Below, piece after piece: positions 18,678-27,501 of a stretch of 64,000 nucleotides of DNA. The stretch lies in the NCBI RefSeq assembly GCF_007829835.1, contig NZ_VIWP01000001.1, positions 1,261,181 to 1,325,180 of the forward strand, in the 5' to 3' direction. The notes beneath the pieces were generated by a model. It ran no database searches and was not told the DNA's origin. It worked only from the letters and a program-made list of their open reading frames with translations. Position 1 is the stretch's first letter. Each line of letters begins with the position of its first letter. The stretch comes from Neorhizobium alkalisoli. GTDB taxonomy: Bacteria > Pseudomonadota > Alphaproteobacteria > Rhizobiales > Rhizobiaceae. The position numbers were made by a program, and so were the translations under genes.

Positions 18678-18799
18678 AAAAATACCCCCACGGATACGAT
18701 CCGAGAACCAATATGAATTTGATCAGACCGGTTCGCACACCTCCTCATGAGACCGCCGAACCTGTCCCGCAACGCTATAAAGGTGGTTTATGACAACTT

Positions 18800-18816
18800 A
18801 ATTGCATTGTGCAATT
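18800..18816. promoter_or_regulatory. Candidate operator upstream of the ROK regulator
   Basis: Perfect inverted repeat AATTGCA-TTG-TGCAATT located 46 bases before the chosen ROK start and 122 bases upstream of the divergent RTX gene. The spacing and symmetry fit an autoregulatory repressor site, but no binding data can be read from the sequence. Confidence 0.4.
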
Positions 18817-18862
18817 TAATTTGCGCGTCTACCAGTTCTGGCATTCTCGCATGGGATCCGGA

Positions 18863-20026
18863 ATGAAAAACGTCAGCCTGTCGTATAATGAGCGCCGCTT
18901 CATCGAATTGATTTTCCGGCAGAAATCGATTTCCAGAAGCGAGATTTCCGAGCAGCTCGAACTGACCGGCTCGAGCGCGACACGTATTGCGGCGCGACTG
19001 ATGGAGATCGGCCTGATCGAGGACGAGGTCGAAAGGCTGGGCGCGATGGGCCAGCCGCGACGGCCGATTGCGATCGCGCCGGGAAAGGTATTTTCCGCGG
19101 GCATCAATTTTGCTCTCAACACGATCGATGTCGCCATTATCGACCTTTCCGGCAAGGTCGTTTCCGTCAGGCGCGAGGGGCTGAAGCGCTCATCGCCGGA
19201 AGCGGCAGCCGAATGCGCCAACCAGCTTCTTGAACGGATGCTGGGCGAAGCACGGATCTCGAAGGACGACGTGATTGGCGCCGGGATTTCCGTACCCGCC
19301 AATTTCTCCGACCATCACGGCACTGTGCTGCCGAACGCCCTGTTTTCCGAATACGACAATGTCGATCTCGATGCCGTGTTCGGAAAGATCATGGGACTCG
19401 AGATGACGATCGAGAACGACGGCGCCTGTGCGGCGCTGGGCGAATATTACTTTGCCGAGGGCCATCGCCACGAGATCTTCTTTCTTTACCATCTCGGGCA
19501 CGGATTTAATGGCGGAGTGATGCTGAACGGACGGCTTTATCGCGGTGCTCACGGTAATTCCTGCGTCACCGGCGTTCTGTTTCCCTATGGAGAGCCGCGC
19601 CCGACCGGGACGGATCTGGTCAACGAACTCGCCAAACACGGCATGGTGCTTGATGACGTCGCCGATCTTGCGAATGTGCCTGCGGATGCTGAACCGGTCG
19701 TGTCCGCATGGATCGAGCGGGCAGCCGGCCAGCTGGAACAGGCGGTGCGGATCGCGACCGGCTTCTTCGATCCGAATGTCATCGTTATCGGCGGCAGGTT
19801 GCCCAGTGACCTGATGCAGCGGTTGACGGCGCGGATCGCGTGGAAAACCCTCCCGGGACCATCTAGAGGCCTTAAGGTTGCGCCGGTGATGGCCTCGAAA
19901 CTCGGCGCGGACGGCGGTGCCGTTGGAGCGGCCTGCGTGCCGTTCTTTGCCCGCTATTTTCCGGGCTCCATCGAAAACGGTCACAACAATTATTCGAACG
20001 GTCGGCGTTCGTCCGCCGGTGAGTGA
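18863..20026 (+). CDS. ROK-family transcriptional regulator
   Basis: Regulator of 387 residues from ATG 18863; ATG 18851 and GTG 18809 are in-frame alternatives. The N-terminal winged helix (FIELIFRQKSISRSEISEQL, then GSSATRIAARLMEIGLIED) is followed by a sugar-kinase-like ROK fold (AGINFALNTIDVAIIDLSGK..., IENDGACAALGEYYF, HLGHGFNGGVMLNGRLYRGAHGN). The cysteine-rich zinc motif usual in ROK proteins is not evident. It is divergent from the RTX operon, with a palindrome in the gap, and convergent with the HMG-CoA lyase gene. The sugar effector is unknown. Confidence 0.85.
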   Translation: MKNVSLSYNERRFIELIFRQKSISRSEISEQLELTGSSATRIAARLMEIGLIEDEVERLGAMGQPRRPIAIAPGKVFSAGINFALNTIDVAIIDLSGKVVSVRREGLKRSSPEAAAECANQLLERMLGEARISKDDVIGAGISVPANFSDHHGTVLPNALFSEYDNVDLDAVFGKIMGLEMTIENDGACAALGEYYFAEGHRHEIFFLYHLGHGFNGGVMLNGRLYRGAHGNSCVTGVLFPYGEPRPTGTDLVNELAKHGMVLDDVADLANVPADAEPVVSAWIERAAGQLEQAVRIATGFFDPNVIVIGGRLPSDLMQRLTARIAWKTLPGPSRGLKVAPVMASKLGADGGAVGAACVPFFARYFPGSIENGHNNYSNGRRSSAGE

Positions 20027-20113
20027 TCCGGGGCGGCGACACCGTCTGGTGTCAGTTCGATAGCGCGGTGCCGGTTTTCCGTCGGTCAGGGCTTCATGGT
20101 GACGAGGTCGTCC

Positions 20114-21028
20114 TTATCCCGGAAACGATCCCGCTCTGCTCACCGCTCCCGGGAGAGGATGGCCAAGCACTGACTCCAGCCATTTTGTGGCTTCAATCAC
20201 TGCATCAATATCGATCCCTGTTTCCAAGCCCATGCGGTGCAGGGTGTAGACGACGTCTTCCGTGGCGACATTGCCGGTCGCTGCCGGCGCAAACGGGCAG
20301 CCGCCGGTTCCGCCGATGCTGGCATCGATGCGCCGGACACCCAGTTCGACGGCCGTGACGACATTGGCGATCGCGGTATTGCGGGTATCGTGAAAATGCA
20401 TGCGCAGCGGAATGTTACCGGCGATCGAGTGTGCGTCGGCGAAGATGGTGCGGACCTGCGAAGGCACGCCGCAGCCGATCGTGTCGGCAAAGGCCAGTTC
20501 GTCGGGTGGCGAGGCGAGGGCCTGTTCGACGATCGAGGCGACGGTTCTGGGCGAGACCTCGCCTTCGAACGGGCAGCCGAAGGTGGCGGCGATGGTGAGC
20601 GAGGTGCGCACGCCGTTGGCGCGGGCGGTATCGGCGATCTGCCGCCAGTTCTCGATCCCCTGTGCAATCGTCGCGCCCTGGTTCTTGTGGCTGAAGGTCT
20701 CGCTGGCGACGATGACGACGTTGATCTCCTCGCAGCCGCATTGCAAAGCCCGCTCGAAACCCTTTGGATTGAGAACAAGGCCGATGCCCGTGAGGCCGTC
20801 GATCTCGCGCGCGCCGGCAATCGCCTCCTCTGCATTGGCCATTTGCGGCACGCGGGCGGGATTGACGAAGCTTGCGACCTCCATGCGCTTCATCCCCGCA
20901 GCGGCCGCCATCCCGACCAGTTTCAGCTTATCCTCGATCGTCACCAGAACCTTTTCGTTCTGCAGGCCGTCACGTGGCGAGACCTCGATGATTTCGACAA
21001 ATTCGCCCACCTGATTTTCTCCCGGCAA
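20114..21028 (-). CDS. Hydroxymethylglutaryl-CoA lyase family protein
   Basis: Aldolase-type lyase of 304 residues that in characterised relatives splits HMG-CoA to acetoacetate and acetyl-CoA. Catalytic features are present: SPRDGLQNE near residue 17, MEVASFVNP, the metal-binding histidines in RMHFHDTRN, and the active-site Cys in GGTGGCPFAPAATGN. It is transcribed divergently from the CoA-transferase gene with only 73 bases between, and that gap holds a TTGTCCAGACAA element probably bound by the GntR regulator at 22364. With a class III CoA-transferase next door, it may degrade HMG or a related branched dicarboxylate after activation. A leucine-degradation role is possible, but the usual liu genes are absent. 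Confidence 0.9.
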   Translation of the reverse strand: MPGENQVGEFVEIIEVSPRDGLQNEKVLVTIEDKLKLVGMAAAAGMKRMEVASFVNPARVPQMANAEEAIAGAREIDGLTGIGLVLNPKGFERALQCGCEEINVVIVASETFSHKNQGATIAQGIENWRQIADTARANGVRTSLTIAATFGCPFEGEVSPRTVASIVEQALASPPDELAFADTIGCGVPSQVRTIFADAHSIAGNIPLRMHFHDTRNTAIANVVTAVELGVRRIDASIGGTGGCPFAPAATGNVATEDVVYTLHRMGLETGIDIDAVIEATKWLESVLGHPLPGAVSRAGSFPG

Positions 21029-21075
21029 AAATTATCTTGATTGACAACTCAAATAAGTTATTAGTTTTTGCATTG

Positions 21076-21087
21076 TTGTCCAGACAA
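21076..21087. promoter_or_regulatory. Candidate GntR/UTRA operator between HMG-CoA lyase and CoA-transferase genes
   Basis: Perfect palindrome TTGTC-CA-GACAA. A 15-base stretch around it (21075-21089) matches 23201-23215 at 14 positions. A TTGACA hexamer at 21041-21046 lies just upstream and could be a -35 box for the plus-strand gene. The site lies in the shared control region of two divergent genes. Confidence 0.65.
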
Positions 21088-21101
21088 ATTGGGAGAGAGA
21101 G

Positions 21102-22340
21102 ATGGCAACACTGCCCGCGACGGGGTTTGGACCCCTGTCCGACATCCGCGTCATCGAGATGGGCCAGTTGCTTGCGGGCCCCTTCTGCGGCCAGCTGCTC
21201 GGCGATTTCGGTGCGGAAGTTATCAAGATCGAGCCTCCGGGTGTGGGAGACCCGATGCGCGAATGGGGTCGTGAAAAGCCGCATGGCCGGTCGCTTTGGT
21301 GGCCTGTGATCGCCCGCAACAAGAAATCCATCGAAGTGAATGCCCGCGAGCCGGAAGGTCAGGACATTATCCGCAAGCTCGTCGCCGAAAGCGATATCCT
21401 GCTTGAAAACTTCCGCCCCGGCACGATGGAGAAATGGGGTCTCGGATATGATGAGCTGGTGAAGATCAATCCGAAACTGGTGATGATCCGTGTTTCCGGT
21501 TACGGCCAGACCGGCCCGTATTCGTCCAAGGCCGGCTTCGGCGCCGTTGGCGAGGCGATGGGCGGGCTGCGTTATGTCGTCGGCGATCCGTCGACGCCGC
21601 CGAGCCGCACCGGCATTTCGATCGGCGATACGCTGGCGGCGACCTTTGCCTGTATTGGTGGTCTGATGGCGCTGCATGCCGTCAAGCGCACCGGCCGCGG
21701 TCAGGTGGTCGACAGCGCCATTTACGAGGCGGTTCTGGCGATGATGGAATCGCTGGTTACGGAATATGATGCAGGCGGTTATATCCGCGAACGCACCGGT
21801 GCGATCCTGCCGAATGTGGCGCCCTCCAATGTCTATCTCACCCGCGACGATCGCTACATTCTGATTGCTGCCAACCAGGACAGCGTCTTTAAGCGGCTGG
21901 CGCAGGCCATGGGGCAACCCGGCCTAGCCGCCGACCCGCGTTATGCCACCCATTCGGCGCGCGGCGCTCACCAGGCCGAACTCGACGGGATTGTCGAGCA
22001 GTGGACAAAGACGATGGATGCCGACGATCTGGCAAAGCTTCTCGACGACAGCGGTGTGCCCTGTGGCAATATCTACAGGGCGCCGGAAATGCTGGAAGAC
22101 GCGCATTTCAAGGCGCGCGAGGCGATCGTCAAGGTGCCGCATCCGGTGTTCGGGGAGTTGCGCATGCAGGCGACATTCCCGAAACTTTCCGAAACGCCCG
22201 GCCGGGTCAGCAGTTGTGGTCCGCAGCTTGGCGAGCATAATGACGAGATATTCGGTTCGCTGCTCAAACTCAGCGAAAGCCAGCAGCAGGATCTGCGTCT
22301 GCGCGGCATTATCGGTCAAAGGAGACGGGAGGCGGCTTAA
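21102..22340 (+). CDS. CaiB/BaiF family (class III) CoA-transferase
   Basis: Protein of 412 residues. It opens with the family pattern LSDIRVIEMGQLLAGPFCGQLLGDFGAEVIKIEPPGVGDPMR and continues with LLENFRPGTMEKWGLGYDEL. The probable catalytic Asp lies in SIGDTLAATFACIGGLMAL. The family moves CoA between a CoA ester and a free acid; the human member SUGCT uses hydroxymethylglutarate and glutarate. Next to an HMG-CoA lyase gene, the simplest inference is activation of HMG or a similar branched dicarboxylate. The start follows GGGAGAGAGAG. It is followed 23 bases later by the GntR regulator gene. Confidence 0.9.
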   Translation: MATLPATGFGPLSDIRVIEMGQLLAGPFCGQLLGDFGAEVIKIEPPGVGDPMREWGREKPHGRSLWWPVIARNKKSIEVNAREPEGQDIIRKLVAESDILLENFRPGTMEKWGLGYDELVKINPKLVMIRVSGYGQTGPYSSKAGFGAVGEAMGGLRYVVGDPSTPPSRTGISIGDTLAATFACIGGLMALHAVKRTGRGQVVDSAIYEAVLAMMESLVTEYDAGGYIRERTGAILPNVAPSNVYLTRDDRYILIAANQDSVFKRLAQAMGQPGLAADPRYATHSARGAHQAELDGIVEQWTKTMDADDLAKLLDDSGVPCGNIYRAPEMLEDAHFKAREAIVKVPHPVFGELRMQATFPKLSETPGRVSSCGPQLGEHNDEIFGSLLKLSESQQQDLRLRGIIGQRRREAA

Positions 22341-22363
22341 CCTTCCGCGAAAGGGAGAGAGAC

Positions 22364-23140
22364 GTGACGATCCAGACGAAGACGCCGGTTGCCGGGATTG
22401 CGGGCAGTGACGATCCGACCCTTTATGGCAGGATTGCCGGCGATCTTCGCCAGGAGATCGCCGAAGGCAAACACGCGGTCGGCGGTCGCCTGCCGACGGA
22501 AGCGGCCCTTTGTGAACGTTATGGCGCCAGCCGCTATACGGTGCGCGAGGCGTTGCGCGAACTGATCGATCTCGGCCTGATCGAGCGCCGGCAGGGGGCG
22601 GGATCCAAGGTCATCGCCGACAAGCCGCGCACGAGCTACATCAATTCGATGCGGACGCTGAGCGAGTTCTCGCAATATGCGCAGGACACGTTTTTCGACA
22701 TCCGCGACGTGACGATGGTGCGGCTCAGTGAAGAGATCGCGCCGATGATCTCGGCGCCGCCGCGCAGCATGTGGCTGAGGATCAGCGGTATTCGTCTGAA
22801 TGCCGAACGCAATGACGCGATCTGCCATACGGCCGTGCATGTCCATACCCGTTTTGCGCCGCTTCTCGAGGATGTGAAGGGCAGCAAGGGTCCAATATAT
22901 GCGATCATCGAGGAACGTTCCGGCGAGGTGATTGCCGAGGCGACCCAGGAGATTACCGCAAAGCCCATGCCCGCCTGGTGCGCGCCGGAACTCGGCGTCA
23001 AGCCCGGTTCGCCCGCGATGTGTTTCGTGCGGCGTTACCTGGACGAAAGCGGCGGGATCATGCTCGCCTCGATCAATTGGCATCCGGCGGAGCGCTCGTC
23101 CTATGTCACGACGATCCGTCGTGGCGACTGGCATCCGTAA
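22364..23140 (+). CDS. GntR-family regulator with UTRA domain
   Basis: Regulator of 258 residues starting at GTG 22364, preceded by AAAGGGAGAG. The winged helix (LPTEAALCERYGASRYTVREALRELIDLGLIERRQGAGSKV) spans about residues 45-85. A UTRA ligand domain (chorismate-lyase-like fold) fills the C-terminus (DAICHTAVHVHTRFAPLLED..., ITAKPMPAWCAPELGV). It sits between the CoA-transferase gene and the importer operon, and both are preceded by the same TTGTCCAnACAA element. Its ligand is probably the transported acid or an intermediate. Confidence 0.9.
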   Translation: MTIQTKTPVAGIAGSDDPTLYGRIAGDLRQEIAEGKHAVGGRLPTEAALCERYGASRYTVREALRELIDLGLIERRQGAGSKVIADKPRTSYINSMRTLSEFSQYAQDTFFDIRDVTMVRLSEEIAPMISAPPRSMWLRISGIRLNAERNDAICHTAVHVHTRFAPLLEDVKGSKGPIYAIIEERSGEVIAEATQEITAKPMPAWCAPELGVKPGSPAMCFVRRYLDESGGIMLASINWHPAERSSYVTTIRRGDWHP

Positions 23141-23201
23141 CGTAAAAATTACCGCAAGATTTGCCCAAGATTTGGTTGACAAACATCTTGCTCGTAATAA
23201 G

Positions 23202-23213
23202 TTGTCCATACAA
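23202..23213. promoter_or_regulatory. Candidate GntR/UTRA operator of the importer operon
   Basis: TTGTCCATACAA, one base away from the perfect palindrome at 21076-21087, with matching flanks (G before, AT after). A TTGACA hexamer at 23176-23181 stands just upstream, so a bound repressor would cover the promoter of the gene at 23327. Confidence 0.6.
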
Positions 23214-23326
23214 ATAATGCGCATCGGTTTGAGCCGATCGGAATATGGCAGGCCGGGAAGCCTGCCGGAGGAATATTCCGCGCGATCGTTCAAGCTGCAA
23301 GTGAACTGGCTCAGGGAGGAGAACCA

Positions 23327-24367
23327 ATGCCATCGTCCGTCGCAGGAAAGCTTTCCGTCAATAGAAGAACCTTTCTCGGCGCCGCCGGTGCGGCCGCCAC
23401 CATGCTTGCCTTGCCGAGCATCGGCCGGGCGCAGGGCGCCGCCGCCAAGGTGCGCATCGCCACGCTGCCGAGCATCATCCTGTTCCCGACCTATGTCGCC
23501 CAGGATCTCGGCGTCTTCAAGGATAACGGCGTCGATGTCGAACTGGTCGTCGGCCGCGGCGGCAGCGAGCTGATCCAGCTGATGGTGTCGGGCGCCGTCG
23601 ATGTCGCCAATGCCGGCGTCGAGCATATCCTGAAACTGCGCGAGACCGGGCTCGATGCCAAGGTCATCGCCGTCCAGGAAAAGCGCTACATCACCGAGCT
23701 CGTTGTGCACAACAAGCACAAGGACAAGGTGAAGACCGTCAAGGACCTGTCGGGCATGACGATCGGCATTTCGGGCATCGGTTCGGGAAGCCATGTCTGC
23801 GCCCGTTACATCCTGCGCAATGCCGGTCTCGATCCGGATCTGGATGTCAGCTTCGTCGCCGTCGGCAGCCCGGCCACCCAGGTCGATGCCTTCAAGAATG
23901 GTCAGGTCGAGGCGCTGATGGCCTATGATCCGGCCCAGTCCATCCTGAAATACGATGCCAAGATCGCCTATCCGGTCTGGAGCGGCGTCGCGGGCGATCC
24001 GCCGGCCCTGTTCCAGGATTTCGCCATGGAGGCGCTCGGCGCCAAGGCGGAATGGATCGCAAAGAACAAGGCCGCCGCGATGGGCGTCGCCAAGGCCAAT
24101 ATGCAGGCGATCGACCTGATCCTGAAGAAGGATCCGCGCGTCATCGATGTCTATCAGAAAATGTTCCCGGGCGTTGCCCGCGCCGTTCTGGAGCGCAGCA
24201 TCGAGGAACATCTCGGCGCTTTCTCGCCGGTTCTGACCGAGCAGGGCATCAAGAATGTCAGCGAATACGGCAAGTTCGCCGGTGTCACGACCCGGCCCTT
24301 CACCATGGCCGAGACCGTGCCGGAAGGTTTCTCAGAAATCTGGAGCAATTGGAAAAGCCCGGTCTGA
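23327..24367 (+). CDS. ABC transporter substrate-binding protein (SsuA/NMT1-like, Tat leader)
   Basis: Binding protein of 346 residues with a twin-arginine type leader (VNRRTFLGAAGAAATMLALPSIGRAQG). The mature part shows TLPSIILFPTYVAQDLGVFKDNGVDVELV and DLSGMTIGISGIGSGSHVCARYIL, as in the nitrate/sulfonate/taurine class of binding proteins. The ribosome site is AGGGAGGAG. It opens an operon that runs through the acyl-CoA dehydrogenase gene at 31420. Given the neighbours, the ligand is more likely an organic acid than a sulfonate, but the fold alone does not decide. Confidence 0.87.
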   Translation: MPSSVAGKLSVNRRTFLGAAGAAATMLALPSIGRAQGAAAKVRIATLPSIILFPTYVAQDLGVFKDNGVDVELVVGRGGSELIQLMVSGAVDVANAGVEHILKLRETGLDAKVIAVQEKRYITELVVHNKHKDKVKTVKDLSGMTIGISGIGSGSHVCARYILRNAGLDPDLDVSFVAVGSPATQVDAFKNGQVEALMAYDPAQSILKYDAKIAYPVWSGVAGDPPALFQDFAMEALGAKAEWIAKNKAAAMGVAKANMQAIDLILKKDPRVIDVYQKMFPGVARAVLERSIEEHLGAFSPVLTEQGIKNVSEYGKFAGVTTRPFTMAETVPEGFSEIWSNWKSPV

Positions 24368-24379
24368 GGAGGCTTTGTC

Positions 24380-25159
24380 ATGACCAATCCGCTGATTTCC
24401 GCAGCCGGCATCACCATTGCCTATCCGAACGGCCTGACGGCGCTCAAGGATTTTACGCTTGATGTCGCACAAGGCGAGTTCGTCGGCATTGTCGGGCCCT
24501 CCGGCTGCGGCAAGACGACTTTTCTTGATGCGGTCGCCGGCCTCATGCCGGTTGCCGGCGGCAGGCTGACCTACAAGGGCAAGCCGATTTCCGGAATAAA
24601 CACCGGCGAAGTCGGCTATCTCTTCCAGAAGGACAGTCTGATGCCCTGGCGGACGGCGGCGCAGAACGTCTATGCGGCACTCGAGCTTCGCAAGGTGCCG
24701 CAGGCGGAATGGCGGCAGAGGGCGCAGGACATTCTCCAGAAGGTCGGCCTCGGCCGATTCACGGATAAATATCCGGCCCAGCTGTCCGGCGGCATGCGTC
24801 GGCGCGTGCAGCTCGCCGTCCTGCTCGCCTTCGACCCGCCGGTCATCCTGATGGACGAACCCTTCGGTGCGCTCGACGCCCAGACGCGGACGATCATCGA
24901 GGACGATTTTCTGCGGCTCTGGGAGCAGAACCGCAAGACCGTGCTGTTCGTCACCCATGATCTGGAGGAGGCGATCTGTCTCTGCGACAAGGTCGTCATC
25001 CTCACGGCCCATCCCGGCACCCGCAAGCAGGTTCTCGAGGTGCCGCTGCAAAGGCCGCGCACGATCGACGAGGCAAAATTCGATCCGGAATTCCCGCAGA
25101 CCCTCAAAACCCTGTCGACCTCGCTCAGGGCGGAAGTCGGAAGGACGCTGGCGCTATGA
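24380..25159 (+). CDS. ABC transporter ATP-binding protein (SsuB/TauB-like)
   Basis: ATPase of 259 residues with Walker A GPSGCGKTT, Q-loop YLFQKDSLMPWRTA, signature LSGGMRRRVQLA, Walker B VILMDEPFGALD and VLFVTHDLEEAICL. It lies 12 bases after the binding-protein gene and overlaps the first permease gene by four bases. It must serve two different permeases encoded downstream. Confidence 0.9.
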   Translation: MTNPLISAAGITIAYPNGLTALKDFTLDVAQGEFVGIVGPSGCGKTTFLDAVAGLMPVAGGRLTYKGKPISGINTGEVGYLFQKDSLMPWRTAAQNVYAALELRKVPQAEWRQRAQDILQKVGLGRFTDKYPAQLSGGMRRRVQLAVLLAFDPPVILMDEPFGALDAQTRTIIEDDFLRLWEQNRKTVLFVTHDLEEAICLCDKVVILTAHPGTRKQVLEVPLQRPRTIDEAKFDPEFPQTLKTLSTSLRAEVGRTLAL

Positions 25160-25971
25160 CCCTGGTTGCGACGCAGGCGCCGGCGCGCGAGGCGATGTCG
25201 GTCGAGAAAAAGGCCCGTTTTCTGCAGGTCGGATTGCTGGTCTTCGGTCTCGCCTTTTGGGAAATGGCGATGCGCACCGGCCTGATGGCCTATCTCGTGC
25301 CCAATCCCGGTTTCTGGTTCTCGTCGCCGAGCGCGATCGCGACGCTGATCTGGAAGCTCGCTGTCAATGGCCAGCTCTGGAACCATGTCTGGCTGACGTT
25401 TAGCGCCACTCTGATCGGCCTCGGTCTGGGCGCCGTGATCGGCATCCTGCTCGGCGTGCTGATGGCACAGTCGACGCGGCTGGAAACCCTGTTCGATCCG
25501 ATCTGGTCGGCGCTCAACGCGCTGCCGAAGGTTGCGCTCGCACCGGCCTTCGCCGCATCCTTCGGGATCGGCATTGCCTCGAAAAGCGCGCTTGCGGTGG
25601 CGATCGTCGTCTTCGTTTTCCTGTTCAACACGACGGCCGGCCTGCGCGCGATCAACCCGACGCTGATCTGCAATCTGAAACTGATGGGCGCTTCACGCCT
25701 GCAGATTCTCCGCATGGCCATGCTGCCCTCACTGGTCCGCTGGCTTTATGGCGCGTTGCGCATCTCGCTCGGCCTGGCGTTGACCGCGGTCGTTGTCGGT
25801 GAGTTCGTCGCCGCCCGCGGCGGGATCGGCTTCATCATCCAGTATGGCTTCGGCATGTTCAACGTCACCTGGTGTTATGCCGGCATCGTTCTGCTTGGGA
25901 TCATCGCGCTCGCGACCGATGCCGCGATGCGGATCGGCGAATATTACCTGACACGATGGGAGAGGAGCTGA
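25156..25971 (+). CDS. ABC transporter permease 1 (SsuC-like)
   Basis: Inner-membrane permease of 271 residues with six predicted helices. The EAA loop reads NLKLMGASRLQILRMAMLP. It starts in an ATGA overlap with the ATPase gene and ends in a TGATG overlap with the second permease gene, so the three are translationally coupled. It resembles the second permease (NLRLMGASRRQIMKMAIIP), which suggests duplication and a heterodimeric channel. Confidence 0.88.
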   Translation: MTLVATQAPAREAMSVEKKARFLQVGLLVFGLAFWEMAMRTGLMAYLVPNPGFWFSSPSAIATLIWKLAVNGQLWNHVWLTFSATLIGLGLGAVIGILLGVLMAQSTRLETLFDPIWSALNALPKVALAPAFAASFGIGIASKSALAVAIVVFVFLFNTTAGLRAINPTLICNLKLMGASRLQILRMAMLPSLVRWLYGALRISLGLALTAVVVGEFVAARGGIGFIIQYGFGMFNVTWCYAGIVLLGIIALATDAAMRIGEYYLTRWERS

Positions 25972-26771
25972 TGAGCACCACGACCCTTGCCTCGATCACT
26001 CCGGCACGAAAGCGCGGCATGCCTGCCTCTGTCAAGATCGCCTTCGAACGCACCCTGATCGTGCTCGCGATCCTTCTCGTCTGGCAGGTCTGCGTCTGGA
26101 CCGGGATCGCCTCGGCACAAAAGGTCAGCTCGCCGATCCTGGTTGCCGGACGGCTGGTCGAGATATTCGGCTCGGGCATGATCTGGCCGCATCTGTTCGA
26201 CACGCTCGGCGCGACGCTGATTGCGCTTGCCTTGTCTGCCGTCATTGGCACGGCGCTCGGCATCATCATCTCGGCCAACCGGCTGGTGGAAGCGACGCTG
26301 GAACCGCTTTTCGTTGCTATCCAGGGCATTCCGCGCGTCGCCTTCGGCCCGATGATCGTGCTTTTCCTCGGTGTCGGCATGACGGCAAAGGTGTTTCTCG
26401 CCGTCTCGATCGCCGCTTTCGTGTTCATGGGCAATACCCAGCAGGGACTGAAAAAGGTCGATCCCGGCGTGATGCGCAACCTGCGTCTGATGGGCGCCAG
26501 CCGCCGCCAGATCATGAAGATGGCGATCATTCCGAGCCTTGCACCCTGGCTCTGGTCAGCGCTCGACCTGTCGCTCGGCCTTGCGATGATCGGTGTCATC
26601 ATCGCCGAATTCATCAGCTCGACGCGGGGCCTCGGCCATCTCATCTCGGCCGCCTCGCTCGGTTTCGACACGACCGGCGTGATCACGCTGCTGATCGTCA
26701 TGATGATCGCCTCGATCGCCTTCAGGAGCATCCTGATCCGGCTGCGGCGGCGCGTATTTCCATGGTTTTGA
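25971..26771 (+). CDS. ABC transporter permease 2 (SsuC-like)
   Basis: Permease of 266 residues. I chose ATG 25971, which overlaps the previous stop by one base and follows GAGAGGAG; the longer frame from 25872 is only the shadow of permease 1. The BPD_transp_1 fold is clear: VKIAFERTLIVLAILLVWQVCVW as first helix, an EAA loop of NLRLMGASRRQIMKMAIIP, and LDLSLGLAMIGVIIAEFISS. Most SsuABC-type importers encode one permease, so a pair is less usual. Confidence 0.88.
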   Translation: MSTTTLASITPARKRGMPASVKIAFERTLIVLAILLVWQVCVWTGIASAQKVSSPILVAGRLVEIFGSGMIWPHLFDTLGATLIALALSAVIGTALGIIISANRLVEATLEPLFVAIQGIPRVAFGPMIVLFLGVGMTAKVFLAVSIAAFVFMGNTQQGLKKVDPGVMRNLRLMGASRRQIMKMAIIPSLAPWLWSALDLSLGLAMIGVIIAEFISSTRGLGHLISAASLGFDTTGVITLLIVMMIASIAFRSILIRLRRRVFPWF

Positions 26772-26805
26772 AGCCGAATTCTTGAAGTTCTAGGGAGGAA
26801 CAGAC

Positions 26806-27501
26806 ATGACAGTAATCAATCCGGCCGAAGATGCGGCAAAGGTAATGGGCGTGCTCGAAGAGGGCGGCATCGCGATCGTTCCGCTCGACGTCGCCTATGC
26901 GGTGTTCGGCGGCAACGGCGTGGCGATCAAGCGCATCTTCGAAGCCAAGGAACGCAGCCTCACCAAGCCGAATGGCATGATGGCGGATTTCGAGATCTTC
27001 TCCGAAGTCCATATCGTCGACCAGCGCGAGCGCGATCTGGTGCGCGCCGTCACCGACGATTTCGGCCTGCCGCTGTCGGTCGTCGCACCTTTCCGTATGG
27101 ATCACCCGATCTTTGCCGAATGCGACGAATTCACCATGGAACGCTCCACCAAGCTCGGCACGCTCGATCTTCTCCTCAATGCCGGCCCGCTGCACCGGGA
27201 AATCACCAAGCTGAGCCGCCAGAAGATGCGGCCGGTACTCGGTTCCTCGGCCAACAAGTCGTTGACCGGCAGCAAATACCGCCTGCAGGATGTCGACAAG
27301 GAAGTCCGCGCCGCCGCATCGATCGAGGTCGATTACGGCCTGTCGCGTTATGCCAATGCCCGCGGCATTTCCTCGACCATCATCGATCTGAAGACTTTCG
27401 AAGTGCATCGTTACGGCGTCTGCTTCGAGCAAATCTCCGATATCCTCAAGCGCTATTTCAAGATCGAACTGCCGCAGCCGAAGACGGCGGCCGTCGCATG
27501 A
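26806..27501 (+). CDS. YrdC/Sua5/YciO-like protein, copy 1
   Basis: Protein of 231 residues with the YrdC fold that in TsaC/Sua5 makes threonylcarbamoyl-adenylate from ATP, bicarbonate and threonine. The fold's landmarks are present: GGIAIVPLDVAYAVFGG (PTDTVYGLG in TsaC), FEAKERSLTKP (the KxR motif), LGSSANKSLTG (the SSAN nucleotide motif) and GISSTIIDLKTFEVHRYG. The PTDTVYGL signature has become PLDVAYAV, losing both threonines, so housekeeping tRNA modification is unlikely. It lies inside a catabolic operon, follows GGGAGGAAC, and overlaps its own paralogue by four bases. Possible role: adenylation or carbamoylation of a carboxylate intermediate (inference). Confidence 0.85.
   Translation: MTVINPAEDAAKVMGVLEEGGIAIVPLDVAYAVFGGNGVAIKRIFEAKERSLTKPNGMMADFEIFSEVHIVDQRERDLVRAVTDDFGLPLSVVAPFRMDHPIFAECDEFTMERSTKLGTLDLLLNAGPLHREITKLSRQKMRPVLGSSANKSLTGSKYRLQDVDKEVRAAASIEVDYGLSRYANARGISSTIIDLKTFEVHRYGVCFEQISDILKRYFKIELPQPKTAAVA

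Noticed and set aside
20038..20053. Hairpin GACACC-GTCT-GGTGTC between the convergent ROK and HMG-CoA lyase genes
   Set aside because: Only six base pairs and no T-run on either strand; too weak to call a terminator.
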